Program-made: the position numbers and the translations under genes
In this document: one piece after another, positions 1-8,377 of the stretch
Position numbering within the stretch: the stretch's first letter is position 1
Layout of the letters: each line of letters starts with the position of its first letter
The notes under the pieces: model-generated
The model's database searches: none
What the model saw: only the letters and a program-made list of their open reading frames with translations
Told to the model about the DNA's origin: nothing
Assembly: GCA_017643645.1 (NCBI GenBank)
Contig: JAEPNB010000001.1
Span: forward strand, 258,211-315,696
Origin: Balneola sp.
Lineage (GTDB): Bacteria; Bacteroidota; Rhodothermia; Balneolales; Balneolaceae
Direction of reading: 5' to 3'
DNA: 57,486 bases

Positions 1-1768
1 CCGGGATACTGTCCTGAACCAAACTCACCAAACGATCCATGTAATTATCCATGTACTCGTATGAAGCTCCTTCCGGGGCTTGGGCAAACATCCTGACCCG
101 GCTTCGATCTTCTAAAGGAGCCGTTTCCTGAGGAAGCGTGCTCATCAACAAATAGATCAGGCCTCCACTGGCCAAAATGGTTAGAGGAGCCAACCACCTT
201 CTTTTCATAAAGGATTGCAGTGAGTTTTTGTAAGCTTTATTCATTTTAATAAAGAACGGCTCTGTTGCAGCGTAGAATCTGTTCTTCTTGTCACGCTTCT
301 TTAGCAACTTGGTTGAAAGCATAGGAGTTAACGAAAGTGCAACAAAGGAAGAAATCATAACCGCTCCGGCAATCACTACACCGAACTCCCTGAACAATCG
401 ACCTGTAATTCCACCTAAAAACAGAATCGGCATAAATACTGAAACCAAGGCCGCAGTGGTAGCAATTACAGCAAAGAATATCTCTTTTGAGCCAAGTATT
501 CCCGCCATCATTGGCTGCTGTCCGCTTTCTATCTTAGTATAAATATTTTCCAGTACCACAATCGCGTCATCAACCACTAAACCAATGGCTAATACAATTG
601 CTAACAATGTTAATACATTGATCGAAAACCCGGCTAAATACATTATAAAGAACGACCCAATCAAAGCAATCGGAATTACCAATACGGGAATTACAGTAGT
701 TCGCCAATCTCTCAGAAACAGAAAAATAACTGCTATCACCAGAAAGAAAGCAACGAAAATGGTTTGTTTTACTTCATCGATAGAAGCCCGTACGTACGTT
801 GTAGAATCAAAACCAATTGCTGTTTCAATATCAGCGGGAAGGTCTTTTTCGATATTTTCTGCTCTTCTGTAAAACTCATCTGCAATATCAATCTGATTGG
901 CACCGGGCTGAGGAATTAAAACCACACCAACCATCGGAACGCCATCTCTTTTTAGGATAGTACGTTCATTCTGGGGACCTAACTCGGCGTATCCAAGATC
1001 CCGCAATTTTATTGTACTTCCTGCTGTCTTCTTGACAATCAGATCATTGAATTCGTCGACATTCGTGATCCGTCCCATTGTTCGAACGGTTAGTTCAGTG
1101 AGATTTCCTTCAATTCTTCCCGAAGGCAATTCCACATTCTCACTCGTTAATGCATTTCTGACGTCGATCGGAGTTAAGTTATATGCAGCCAGTTTCATCG
1201 GATCCAACCATAATCTCATCGAATAGGTTTTATCTCCCCAAATCTGAACATTACTTACACCCGGAATGGTTTGCACACGTTCTTTAAAATAATTATCAGC
1301 TACTTCAGAAAGCTGCAACAGATTTCTGGAATCACTTTTGATATTGAAGAACAGAATAGGTCTGGCATCTGCATCAGCTTTAGAAACAATCGGAGGATCT
1401 GCATCAGGAGGGATATTTCCCACAGCTCTGGATACTCTTGACCGAACATCATTTGTTGCCGTTTCCAGATCCACATCCAGATCGAATTCTACCGTTACGG
1501 TACTTCTTCCTTCTCTGCTAACTGAAGTCAGGTTCTTGATCCCTGCAATCCCGTTAATTTGATCTTCAAGAGGTTCTGTAATTTGAGATTCTATAACCTC
1601 TGCATTTGCGCCGATATAACTGGTACTAACGGTAACAATAGGTGGGTCAACCGCAGGATACTCTCTGATCGGCAGATAATTAAATCCGATTATTCCGAAC
1701 AAGACAATTACAATTGAGAAAACAGTTGCTAAAACAGGTCTTCTTATGCTCAGTGAAGATAAACTCAT
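1..1768 (-). CDS. RND-family efflux transporter permease, N-terminal part (cut by window edge)
   Basis: This is the proton-driven inner-membrane pump of a tripartite efflux system (AcrB/MexB/MdtB superfamily). About 589 N-terminal residues are visible and the rest lies beyond the left edge. It starts at the ATG read from 1766-1768 with MSLSSLSIRRPVLATVF, the usual cytoplasmic start and first membrane helix. A periplasmic pore region follows, then a helix cluster in which LAIGLVVDDAIVVLENIY carries the paired Asp of the proton relay near residue 400. The start lies one base from the stop of the adaptor gene, so the two are cotranscribed. The outer-membrane channel gene is not in the window. 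The substrate (drugs, bile salts, metals) cannot be told, but the helix-4 Asp pair and overall layout fit the drug-type HAE1 group better than the heavy-metal group. Confidence 0.93.
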   Translation of the reverse strand, partial: MSLSSLSIRRPVLATVFSIVIVLFGIIGFNYLPIREYPAVDPPIVTVSTSYIGANAEVIESQITEPLEDQINGIAGIKNLTSVSREGRSTVTVEFDLDVDLETATNDVRSRVSRAVGNIPPDADPPIVSKADADARPILFFNIKSDSRNLLQLSEVADNYFKERVQTIPGVSNVQIWGDKTYSMRLWLDPMKLAAYNLTPIDVRNALTSENVELPSGRIEGNLTELTVRTMGRITNVDEFNDLIVKKTAGSTIKLRDLGYAELGPQNERTILKRDGVPMVGVVLIPQPGANQIDIADEFYRRAENIEKDLPADIETAIGFDSTTYVRASIDEVKQTIFVAFFLVIAVIFLFLRDWRTTVIPVLVIPIALIGSFFIMYLAGFSINVLTLLAIVLAIGLVVDDAIVVLENIYTKIESGQQPMMAGILGSKEIFFAVIATTAALVSVFMPILFLGGITGRLFREFGVVIAGAVMISSFVALSLTPMLSTKLLKKRDKKNRFYAATEPFFIKMNKAYKNSLQSFMKRRWLAPLTILASGGLIYLLMSTLPQETAPLEDRSRVRMFAQAPEGASYEYMDNYMDRLVSLVQDSIP

Positions 1769-1769
1769 A

Positions 1770-2837
1770 TTATTCTCCGTTTACTTGCTTAACTGAAACC
1801 TGCATTTGCGGCCTTACCTGAAGCAGTCCTGTTGTTAAAACAGTATCTCCGATCTCTACACCTTCTGTGATTTGGATTTTAGACTCATTTCTTAAACCGG
1901 TAACCACACTTTGAGGTTGCACTACCCCATCCTTCAACAGAAATACTTTTTGACCTTGTAACTCCGGAACCAGTGAAATTGTAGGGATCATTTTGGCATT
2001 TTCGATAGTCTGGAGAGTTAGTTCCAGATCAGCAAAAGCTCCCGGAAGCAGCTTACCATCAGGATTAGAACTTCTTGCTCTTACTTGTAAGGTTCTGGTT
2101 TCAGAATCAATTCTTGGTTCCTTGGCATACACTTGAGCGACTAAAGTCTTTTCAATTCCCTGAACTGTAAATCTTACCTTATTACCCACTTCGATTTGTG
2201 CGGCATATCGCTCAGGAATAGAAAAATCAATTTTTATAGGATCGATGTCCTGTAAAGTGGCAATTCTGGTATTGGGGGTTATGTAACTTCCGTCACTTAC
2301 ATATTTGAGTCCTAATTTTCCTGTAAACGGTGCGCGAATTTCTGTTTTTTCTATCTGCGCATTGATCAACGACACTTCTGCTCTTAGTACATTTACTTCA
2401 TTTAAAGTAGCATCATACTCTTCCTGACTGATTCCCCCTTTCTCAAGTAACTGCTTTTGACGCTTTTCCCGATCTTCAGCCAAATTCAATCTGAAATCAG
2501 CACGCTTAAGCTGAGCTTTCAGTTCACTGTCATTTATTTTTACCAGCAACTCCCCTTTTTTAACATCTTCTCCTTCACGCAAATATATTTCCTGAATCAG
2601 TCCGGAGCTTTCACTGGCCAATTCCACTTCTTCGTTTGAAGTAAGTGTACCGGTCGTAAATATTTTGTTCTCAACGATATCCGGTTTTACTATATATACT
2701 TCCACATTCAGAGGTGCGACACTACCGGAGTTATTTTGAGAAGCTGTCTCTGATGCTTTTAAATAATCCTTTACTTTTGGAAAAGCTAAAAGTCCCAACA
2801 CTATAACTATTCCTGCTATGCTTGCTGCTCTTTTCAT
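1770..2837 (-). CDS. RND efflux periplasmic adaptor (membrane fusion protein, AcrA/HlyD type)
   Basis: This 355-residue adaptor would bridge the adjacent permease and an outer-membrane channel. The N-terminus is one hydrophobic segment (AASIAGIVIVLGLLAF), a signal anchor with no lipobox. A lipoyl-like half domain (SESSGLIQEIYLREGEDVKKG) follows near residues 75-95, then a short alpha-hairpin (about 100-165). The second lipoyl half (EIRAPFTGKLG) comes next, then beta-barrel and membrane-proximal domains (IDFSIPERYAAQIEVGNKV onward). The gene order adaptor then permease, with one base between stop and start, is standard. No TetR-type repressor lies on the visible upstream side, so regulation is unknown. 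Confidence 0.93.
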   Translation of the reverse strand: MKRAASIAGIVIVLGLLAFPKVKDYLKASETASQNNSGSVAPLNVEVYIVKPDIVENKIFTTGTLTSNEEVELASESSGLIQEIYLREGEDVKKGELLVKINDSELKAQLKRADFRLNLAEDREKRQKQLLEKGGISQEEYDATLNEVNVLRAEVSLINAQIEKTEIRAPFTGKLGLKYVSDGSYITPNTRIATLQDIDPIKIDFSIPERYAAQIEVGNKVRFTVQGIEKTLVAQVYAKEPRIDSETRTLQVRARSSNPDGKLLPGAFADLELTLQTIENAKMIPTISLVPELQGQKVFLLKDGVVQPQSVVTGLRNESKIQITEGVEIGDTVLTTGLLQVRPQMQVSVKQVNGE

Positions 2838-2933
2838 TAAGTCATCAATTTATTGTTAGTCAAATAAAGATAACTCTAATATTGGGAGAAGCATTCTTAA
2901 GCAATGCAAAGCCTTGTAAAACCCTGAATCTAT

Positions 2934-4202
2934 TTACAGGTAATCACGACCGATAAATCCTTTCAGAACTTCAGGAACTCTCACTTTACCGTTTTCTTCC
3001 TGGTATGCTTCCAGGATAGCAGAAACCACTCTCGGTAGTGCTAAAGCTGAGCCGTTGAGCGTATGAGTCATCTCAATTTTTTTCTCTCCTTTTCTGTAGC
3101 GAAGCTGCATTCTTCTTGCCTGAAAACTCTCGAAATTTGAACAAGAACTTACTTCCAGCCAGCGCTGCTGTCCCGGGCTCCAAACCTCAAGATCATATTT
3201 TTTACTTTGCGTAAAGCCCATATCTCCGGTACACATCAGTAAAGTTCTGTATGGAAGTTCCAAAGCTTGCAGTAGTTTTTCAGAATGTTCTCTTAAACTC
3301 TCCAGTTCTTCATAAGACGTCTCAGGCTTTACGATCTTTACCAGTTCAACTTTATCAAATTGGTGAAGACGATTCAATCCACGCACATCCTTCCCGTAAG
3401 AACCTGCCTCTCTTCTCCAGCAAGGAGTGTAGCAAACGTATTTGACGGGTAACTCGCTTTCAGAAAGTATCTCATCTCTATGAAAATTAGTAACCGGAAC
3501 TTCCGCAGTTGGAATTGCAAAAAACTCATCCCTTGGAATCACATACATCATGTCTTCCTTATCAGGAATTTGTCCTGTACCGCGAGCGGAATCTTCGTTC
3601 ACAAAATAAGGAGCCTGCATTTCAGTATAACCTGCATTTCCTGCTTCATTTATGAAATAGTTAATCAAAGCGCGTTGAAGTTGAGCAACCGGACCAACAT
3701 AAAACGGAAATCCTGCGCCTGTTACTTTTACTCCTCTTTCAAAATCTACCCATCCGTATCGTTCAGTAATTTCCCAATGCGGTTTTCTCCACTCCTCTTT
3801 ATTGGGTTCGCCCCATGTATCAAATGTTTCGTTGTCCTCTTCTTTAGAACCTACAGGAACTGAAGGGTGTGCAACATTCGGAATTTTAAGAAGCATATTT
3901 TCTCTTTCTTCCGCCAGAACTTTTAATTCTTCTTCAAGCTCCTTTACATCTTCTTTAAGTTGTGATGTCTCAGCAATGATTGACTGAGCTTCTTCCTTTT
4001 TGCCTTGGCCCATCAATGCTCCAATCTGTTTAGCCTTGGCATTACTTTCAGTTCTTATTTCATCAACTTTTTGAACAAGGGTTCTCCACTGCTCATCTTT
4101 TTCAATTACCTCATCAACCAAAGAATCTGACTTCTCCCCTTTATTGAGCATTCCTTGCTTTACGGCTTCTTTATTTTCTTTGATGAACTGAATATCTAAC
4201 AT
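2934..4202 (-). CDS. serS: Seryl-tRNA synthetase
   Basis: This class II synthetase charges tRNA-Ser (and tRNA-Sec where present). Its 422 residues are normal for bacterial SerRS. The N-terminal 110 residues form the charged antiparallel coiled-coil arm that grips the tRNA long variable arm. The catalytic core follows, with the motif 2 stretch REAGSYGKDVRGLNRLHQF and the motif 3 region ending NGSALALPRVVSAILEAYQ. The LEVSSCSNFESFQARR segment is a SerRS hallmark. It starts at the ATG read from 4200-4202 and stands alone, 96 bp from the efflux adaptor and divergent from the Lrp gene. Confidence 0.98.
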   Translation of the reverse strand: MLDIQFIKENKEAVKQGMLNKGEKSDSLVDEVIEKDEQWRTLVQKVDEIRTESNAKAKQIGALMGQGKKEEAQSIIAETSQLKEDVKELEEELKVLAEERENMLLKIPNVAHPSVPVGSKEEDNETFDTWGEPNKEEWRKPHWEITERYGWVDFERGVKVTGAGFPFYVGPVAQLQRALINYFINEAGNAGYTEMQAPYFVNEDSARGTGQIPDKEDMMYVIPRDEFFAIPTAEVPVTNFHRDEILSESELPVKYVCYTPCWRREAGSYGKDVRGLNRLHQFDKVELVKIVKPETSYEELESLREHSEKLLQALELPYRTLLMCTGDMGFTQSKKYDLEVWSPGQQRWLEVSSCSNFESFQARRMQLRYRKGEKKIEMTHTLNGSALALPRVVSAILEAYQEENGKVRVPEVLKGFIGRDYL

Positions 4203-4311
4203 TTGATCGGTTATTTAAAAGTTTGCATTCAAAGATAAGACCTATTCTAATCTTCCTGAATCTTTTTTTAAAATTTCATTCCGGACAAAATATTATCACT
4301 TTACTTATTGA

Positions 4312-4362
4312 AAACTTAAATTTTTAAGGATATCATACTCATTACAAATAATATTTAAGTTT
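4312..4362. promoter_or_regulatory. Inverted repeat upstream of Lrp-type gene, candidate operator
   Basis: AAACTTAAAT at 4312-4321 and its exact reverse complement ATTTAAGTTT at 4353-4362 flank a 31 bp spacer, ending about 10 bp before the Lrp-type start codon. Lrp/AsnC proteins often autoregulate through AT-rich dyads upstream of their own gene. The match is exact, but the arms are pure low-complexity AT, so chance is possible. Confidence 0.3.
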
Positions 4363-4372
4363 ATAAGTCAAA

Positions 4373-4852
4373 ATGAGTCATTTATTAGATGATATCGATA
4401 TTTCGATACTCAACCACCTGCAGGAAAATGGTCGCGCCCAGAGAAATCAAATTGCTGAATTAGTTGGACTGTCCGTCCCTTCAGTTTCTGAAAGAATGAG
4501 AAAATTAGAAGAGCGAGGGTTGATTACAGAGTATAATGCTATTCTGAGTTCTAAAGATTTTCATTTTGATATCACTGCATTCATGTTTGTAGAGGTAGAC
4601 GGATCCGAATATTATCTTGATTTCGTAGAAAACGCGAAAGAAGAAAAAGAAATTCTGGAATGCCATTCTATTACCGGAGATGGTTCTCATTTTCTGAAAG
4701 TACGAACAAAGAATACTGGTTCTTTTGAACGTTTGCTTTCTCGTATTCAAGCATGGAAGGGCGTAAAAAAAACAAGGTCAAACCTTGTGCTTTCGAGTTT
4801 TAAAGAAACCAGGGCTTTACCCATCGAACAAGCTACCGAACTTATAAAATAG
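4373..4852 (+). CDS. Lrp/AsnC family transcriptional regulator
   Basis: This 159-residue feast/famine regulator has an N-terminal winged helix-turn-helix (DIDISILNHLQENGRAQRN...LVGLSVPSVSERMRKLEERG, residues 7-50). A C-terminal RAM-type alpha-beta ligand and oligomerisation domain follows (about 65-145), with the typical ILECHSITGDGSHFLKVRTK. Family members bind amino acids and form octamers that bend DNA. The gene is divergent from serS, with a 170 bp spacer holding an inverted repeat. The ligand is unknown, and no amino-acid biosynthesis gene is adjacent. Confidence 0.93.
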   Translation: MSHLLDDIDISILNHLQENGRAQRNQIAELVGLSVPSVSERMRKLEERGLITEYNAILSSKDFHFDITAFMFVEVDGSEYYLDFVENAKEEKEILECHSITGDGSHFLKVRTKNTGSFERLLSRIQAWKGVKKTRSNLVLSSFKETRALPIEQATELIK

Positions 4853-4938
4853 CCCTCAAAATTTATTGAGATTAAAGTTACTTAGTAGTTCATTAATCAT
4901 TAAATTTACGTCAAAATGACAGACGAATAATATAGTTA

Positions 4939-6240
4939 ATGGATCGCGAAGTATTTCAGGAACAATTTGGGCTTTTAGGAACTTCTCAGGAAATGCGCCA
5001 TGTGATCGATAAGATCATGCAGGTTGCAAAAACTGATATCAGTGTATTGTTACAAGGTGAAAGTGGTGTTGGGAAAGATGTTACCGCTCGTGCTATACAC
5101 TCTTTAAGTGAACGCAAAAGAAACAATCTGATTATTGTTAATTGTGGAGCCATTCCTGAAGGCATCATTGAAAGTGAGCTTTTTGGACATGAAAAAGGCG
5201 CGTTTACAGGAGCTAATGAAAGTCGTGAAGGCTACTTTGAAAAAGCTAACGGCGGAACCATCTTCCTTGATGAAATCGGTGATACACCCAAAAATGTACA
5301 GGTTAAACTATTACGTGTACTTGAAAACGGAGAATTCTTTCGAGTAGGTTCAAGTAAAGTTCAAACTACTGATGTCCGGGTTATCGCTGCTACCAATCTG
5401 AATCTATGGAAACTGGTTCAGGATGGATCATTCAGAGAGGATCTCTACTATCGTTTAGACACCGTTCAAATTCATCTGCCTGCTCTCCGTGAAAGACAGG
5501 AAGACGTAGTTCCAATATTCAGAAAGTTCGTTCAGGAATTTTCAGCAAAATACGATTCCGTTTTCAAAGGGTTTTCTGATGAAGCCCGAGAGCTACTTAT
5601 CTCCTATCGTTGGCCCGGCAATATCAGAGAGCTGAAAAATGTAGCCGAGCAGCTTGTGGTATTGGAAAAATCTCAATTTATTGATGTTGAACGCCTTCAA
5701 AAATATCTGAAAGGCAGACAAAGACAGGGCTCTGCTGATAACCTGCCAATGATTCCAAATGGAGAAGAAAAAAAATCAGACTCCGGAAATGATTTTGAGC
5801 GCAGAGACCGTGAGTTGGTTTACAGAGCATTAGTTGAGTTACGAACAGATATCTCTGATGTTAAGAAAATGCTTGCCAACTTTATGTATTCGGCTATGTC
5901 GAGCAAAGACATCAAAGCTCTTCCTCCGGCTTTGCAAAGTAATATGGATGAGTCTGATGTTTCTGAAATGAAAATAAATCTTAATGAACACGCCACTCTT
6001 GGTATGCAGAAAATGCCGGGAGAAGACACAGAAGATGAGAATGAAGTTCAGGAAAGTGAACAATCAGTATTGGTAAACTTCTTTGGCGGTGATGAAATCC
6101 CTTCCATTGAAGCAACTGAACAATTTTTGATAAAACAAGCATTGGATAAATACGATGGAAATCGAAGAAAAGCTTCTGAAACGTTAGGAATTAGTGAAAG
6201 AACACTATACAGAAAACTAGATCAATACGGGCTTGCGTAA
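4939..6240 (+). CDS. Sigma-54-dependent transcriptional activator (AAA+ / Fis-type HTH)
   Basis: This is a bacterial enhancer-binding protein of 433 residues. It begins almost directly with the AAA+ sigma-54 interaction domain: Walker A GESGVGKD at 40-47, the sigma-54 contact loop GAFTGA at 87-92, and Walker B GGTIFLDE at 105-112. There is no receiver, GAF or PAS domain in front, so activity is probably set by level or by a partner protein. Residues about 260-385 form an unusual acidic, low-complexity linker. The last 45 residues are a Fis-type helix-turn-helix (NRRKASETLGISERTLYRKL). Its stop overlaps the start of lptE. This activator-lptE order is common in Bacteroidota. Confidence 0.95.
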   Translation: MDREVFQEQFGLLGTSQEMRHVIDKIMQVAKTDISVLLQGESGVGKDVTARAIHSLSERKRNNLIIVNCGAIPEGIIESELFGHEKGAFTGANESREGYFEKANGGTIFLDEIGDTPKNVQVKLLRVLENGEFFRVGSSKVQTTDVRVIAATNLNLWKLVQDGSFREDLYYRLDTVQIHLPALRERQEDVVPIFRKFVQEFSAKYDSVFKGFSDEARELLISYRWPGNIRELKNVAEQLVVLEKSQFIDVERLQKYLKGRQRQGSADNLPMIPNGEEKKSDSGNDFERRDRELVYRALVELRTDISDVKKMLANFMYSAMSSKDIKALPPALQSNMDESDVSEMKINLNEHATLGMQKMPGEDTEDENEVQESEQSVLVNFFGGDEIPSIEATEQFLIKQALDKYDGNRRKASETLGISERTLYRKLDQYGLA

Positions 6241-6739
6241 ATTTATTTTCATATCACTTTTAACTCTTGTTTCATTCTCAGGATGTCTGAAATATAGTTT
6301 TACCGGAGCTTCCATACCTCCGGGAGTCAACTCCGTTTACATTCCTTTTTTTGCAGACAGATCACGTAGTGGACTCGGTGATTTAAGTGACCGGCTTAAT
6401 CGCATTTTAGTTGATAGATTCATTAATCAAAGTAAATTGCAGCTAGCCAATTCTGAAGAAGATGCTGATGCTATTTTGGATGGCTTTATTTCTAATTACA
6501 GTAACCGACCTTTTAGTATTGGTGGAAATGAACAAGCCAATCAAAATCAGGTTCAGATCACGGTAACTGCTAGTTTTATATATACAAAGAATGATGAACC
6601 CGAGTGGGATAAAGCATTTAACGGCTCATTCACTTTTGATCCTACAGAAGATCCCATTACCGGCGAACAAACTGCTGCAGAGGCTGCGCTTGAACAAATT
6701 GCTAATAGTATGTTTAATGACGCAGTAAGTAATTGGTAA
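6233..6739 (+). CDS. lptE: LPS assembly lipoprotein LptE
   Basis: This outer-membrane lipoprotein plugs LptD during delivery of lipopolysaccharide to the cell surface. The 168-residue product has a signal peptide ending in a lipobox (LVSFSGC). A Bacteroidota-type LptE body follows (YSFTGASIPPGVNSVYIPFF, then LSDRLNRILVDRFINQSKL). The only sensible start is the TTG at 6233. It overlaps the stop of the sigma-54 activator gene by 8 bp in another frame and gives the signal peptide MRKFIFISLLTLVSFSGC. The overlap suggests translational coupling with the activator. LptD is not in this window. Confidence 0.88.
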   Translation: MRKFIFISLLTLVSFSGCLKYSFTGASIPPGVNSVYIPFFADRSRSGLGDLSDRLNRILVDRFINQSKLQLANSEEDADAILDGFISNYSNRPFSIGGNEQANQNQVQITVTASFIYTKNDEPEWDKAFNGSFTFDPTEDPITGEQTAAEAALEQIANSMFNDAVSNW

Positions 6740-6786
6740 TACTTTTGAATCTAATATCGTCATAGCGTATTATTGCACTCCAAATA

Positions 6787-7389
6787 ATGGCAGAATTACC
6801 TTTCAACATACCGCAATCTCTTCGTTCTTTTAATGAACGATTTGAAAAAAATCCCAAAACAGGGATTACAAAACTAAACAGGCATTTAAAAAAACGCGGA
6901 CCCGATGCCGTCGGGCATTTTCTCTTGGCTTGGTTCTATCATCTGGATGACCAAAATTCTTTAGCTATAAAAGAAGCATTAAAAGCCAAGACCTATGCTC
7001 CCGGCAGTCCTTTGATGGAGCATCTCCATTATTTTCTGGTTCACCCGGAAAAATTTGAAGCTGTCGTTCCGGTTAAAAGCTATTCTTCCTCAAAAAAGCT
7101 GAATCAATCTAACAGAAAATCTCCGATTCTGGATTTGGATAGCCTGATCGCCATGCTGGAAGCAGTTGAATCTAAAAGAATTCAAATTCCTGCTGAAGGA
7201 GAGCCTTTTGATGATACTGACCTCGCCGAACAAGCTGAAGCTGTAGACGATATAATATCAGAAACACTTGCAAAGATTCATGTGGTTCAGGGAAAGAAGC
7301 AGCAGGCTATTGAAATGTATAATCAGCTAAAAGAAATCAATCCTGACAAATCAGATCACTACCAATCAGAAATTGACAAGTTAGACTGA
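6787..7389 (+). CDS. TPR-like protein of unknown function
   Basis: This is a 200-residue soluble protein without signal peptide or membrane segment. The N-terminal part is helical and basic, and a variable Ser/Asn-rich region lies near residues 95-110. The C-terminal 50 residues (SETLAKIHVVQGKKQQAIEMYNQLKEINP) look like one tetratricopeptide repeat, a tail found in many Bacteroidota proteins of this genomic position. It follows lptE by 47 bp on the same strand and is probably in the same transcript. A protein-protein interaction role is likely. No specific partner can be named. Confidence 0.8.
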   Translation: MAELPFNIPQSLRSFNERFEKNPKTGITKLNRHLKKRGPDAVGHFLLAWFYHLDDQNSLAIKEALKAKTYAPGSPLMEHLHYFLVHPEKFEAVVPVKSYSSSKKLNQSNRKSPILDLDSLIAMLEAVESKRIQIPAEGEPFDDTDLAEQAEAVDDIISETLAKIHVVQGKKQQAIEMYNQLKEINPDKSDHYQSEIDKLD

Positions 7390-7401
7390 ATTCAGATTGT
7401 T

Positions 7402-8031
7402 TTAACCTTTCACAAAAGGATTACCCGCTTTCTCAGCTTCAATTGTAGTAGCCGGTCCATGACCGGGATATACTTTAGTGTTATCAGGCAAGGTATACAG
7501 CTTTTCTTTAATGGATTGTTCCAGCACTTCAAAGCTTCCTTGATATAAGTCAGTCCTGCCTATACTTCCGTTAAATAACGCATCGCCTGCAATTACTATA
7601 TCTTCATCTTTGAAGTAAAGTGAAGTGTGATCCGGAGAATGACCCGGAGTGTATAAACATTCAAACTTAAATCCTCCCACTTCAAATTCCTCATCTTTTG
7701 GTAAGCTTTCCGGAGTAAATGAAAATGCAACCTGATTAAGCCCAAACATAGTAGCCTGACTCCCGAAATTTTCCCAAAGAAAGAGATCATCAGTGTTCAC
7801 ATATACCTTAATATCAAAATCTTTAAGCACTCGTTGCAAACCTAAGACGTGATCCACATGAGAATGAGTTAGCACTATCGCTTCCAGAGTTGATTCTTTG
7901 AGCGCGCTTTTGAATGACTGGTATTCCGTTTCATTAGAAAAACCCGGATCGATTAGAATGGCAGAACCTCCATCCATGAGCAGATAGGTGTTCTCAGCGA
8001 ATGGTCCAACTTCAAAAATTTTAATATCCAT
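7402..8031 (-). CDS. MBL-fold metallo-hydrolase (glyoxalase II-like)
   Basis: This 209-residue single-domain metallo-beta-lactamase-fold hydrolase has the metal-binding HSHVDH motif (HxHxDH) at residues 56-61. Further metal-ligand regions are GHSPDHTSLY near 130, GDALFNGSIGRTDL near 150 and PGHGPATTIEAEK near 190. This pattern matches YcbL-type or type II glyoxalases, which hydrolyse thioesters such as S-lactoylglutathione. The C-terminal substrate-binding helical domain of true GloB is absent, so the substrate is open. It is convergent with the TPR gene (12 bp apart) and is separated from rpmE upstream by a terminator. Confidence 0.9.
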   Translation of the reverse strand: MDIKIFEVGPFAENTYLLMDGGSAILIDPGFSNETEYQSFKSALKESTLEAIVLTHSHVDHVLGLQRVLKDFDIKVYVNTDDLFLWENFGSQATMFGLNQVAFSFTPESLPKDEEFEVGGFKFECLYTPGHSPDHTSLYFKDEDIVIAGDALFNGSIGRTDLYQGSFEVLEQSIKEKLYTLPDNTKVYPGHGPATTIEAEKAGNPFVKG

Positions 8032-8040
8032 AAATGTATA

Positions 8041-8076
8041 TAAAAAAAGGATGCTACCAATTACGGTGCATCCTTT
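8041..8076 (-). terminator. Rho-independent terminator of rpmE
   Basis: AAAGGATGC at 8046-8054 and GCATCCTTT at 8068-8076 form a perfect 9 bp stem, extended by ACC/GGT with one bulged base. Read on the minus strand, the hairpin is followed by a run of seven or more T. It lies just downstream of rpmE and before the MBL gene, so the MBL gene needs read-through or its own promoter. Confidence 0.85.
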
Positions 8077-8093
8077 AATTCAAAAAAATAAAC

Positions 8094-8309
8094 TTACTTT
8101 TTCTTGTCGTACATGCGCTTAAAGCGATCAACACGACCTGCTTTAGCAGAAAAGTTGCTGTTTTTAGTATAAAATGGGTGATTCTTAGAATCTACCTCAC
8201 TTTTGTAAATACCGTCTTTAGTGTTCATAGTACTTCTGGTTGTAACCTCAGTACCGTCACTCATGACAACTGTAATTTCTTTGTAATCTGGATGAATACC
8301 GTTTTTCAT
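8094..8309 (-). CDS. rpmE: 50S ribosomal protein L31 (cysteine-free form)
   Basis: This 71-residue protein of the large ribosomal subunit contributes to the intersubunit bridge. Recognisable segments are MKNGIHPDYKEITVVMSDG at the start, RSTM in the middle, and the hallmark SKNHPFYT followed by AGRVDRFKRMY. There is no cysteine, so this is the non-zinc (C-minus) version. That version in other bacteria can replace zinc-containing L31 when zinc is scarce. No zinc-type copy is visible in this window. It has its own strong terminator downstream. Confidence 0.95.
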   Translation of the reverse strand: MKNGIHPDYKEITVVMSDGTEVTTRSTMNTKDGIYKSEVDSKNHPFYTKNSNFSAKAGRVDRFKRMYDKKK

Positions 8310-8377
8310 AATACTGGCTGTTTCGAATTTTTCAAAGGCTTTAAATATAAGATTATATCTGAGCTAATTCAATCATT

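Noticed and set aside
288-1562. Four plus-strand ORFs of 64-95 codons
   Set aside because: They lie opposite the RND permease, whose minus-strand frame gives a clear family sequence throughout. They are antisense shadows.
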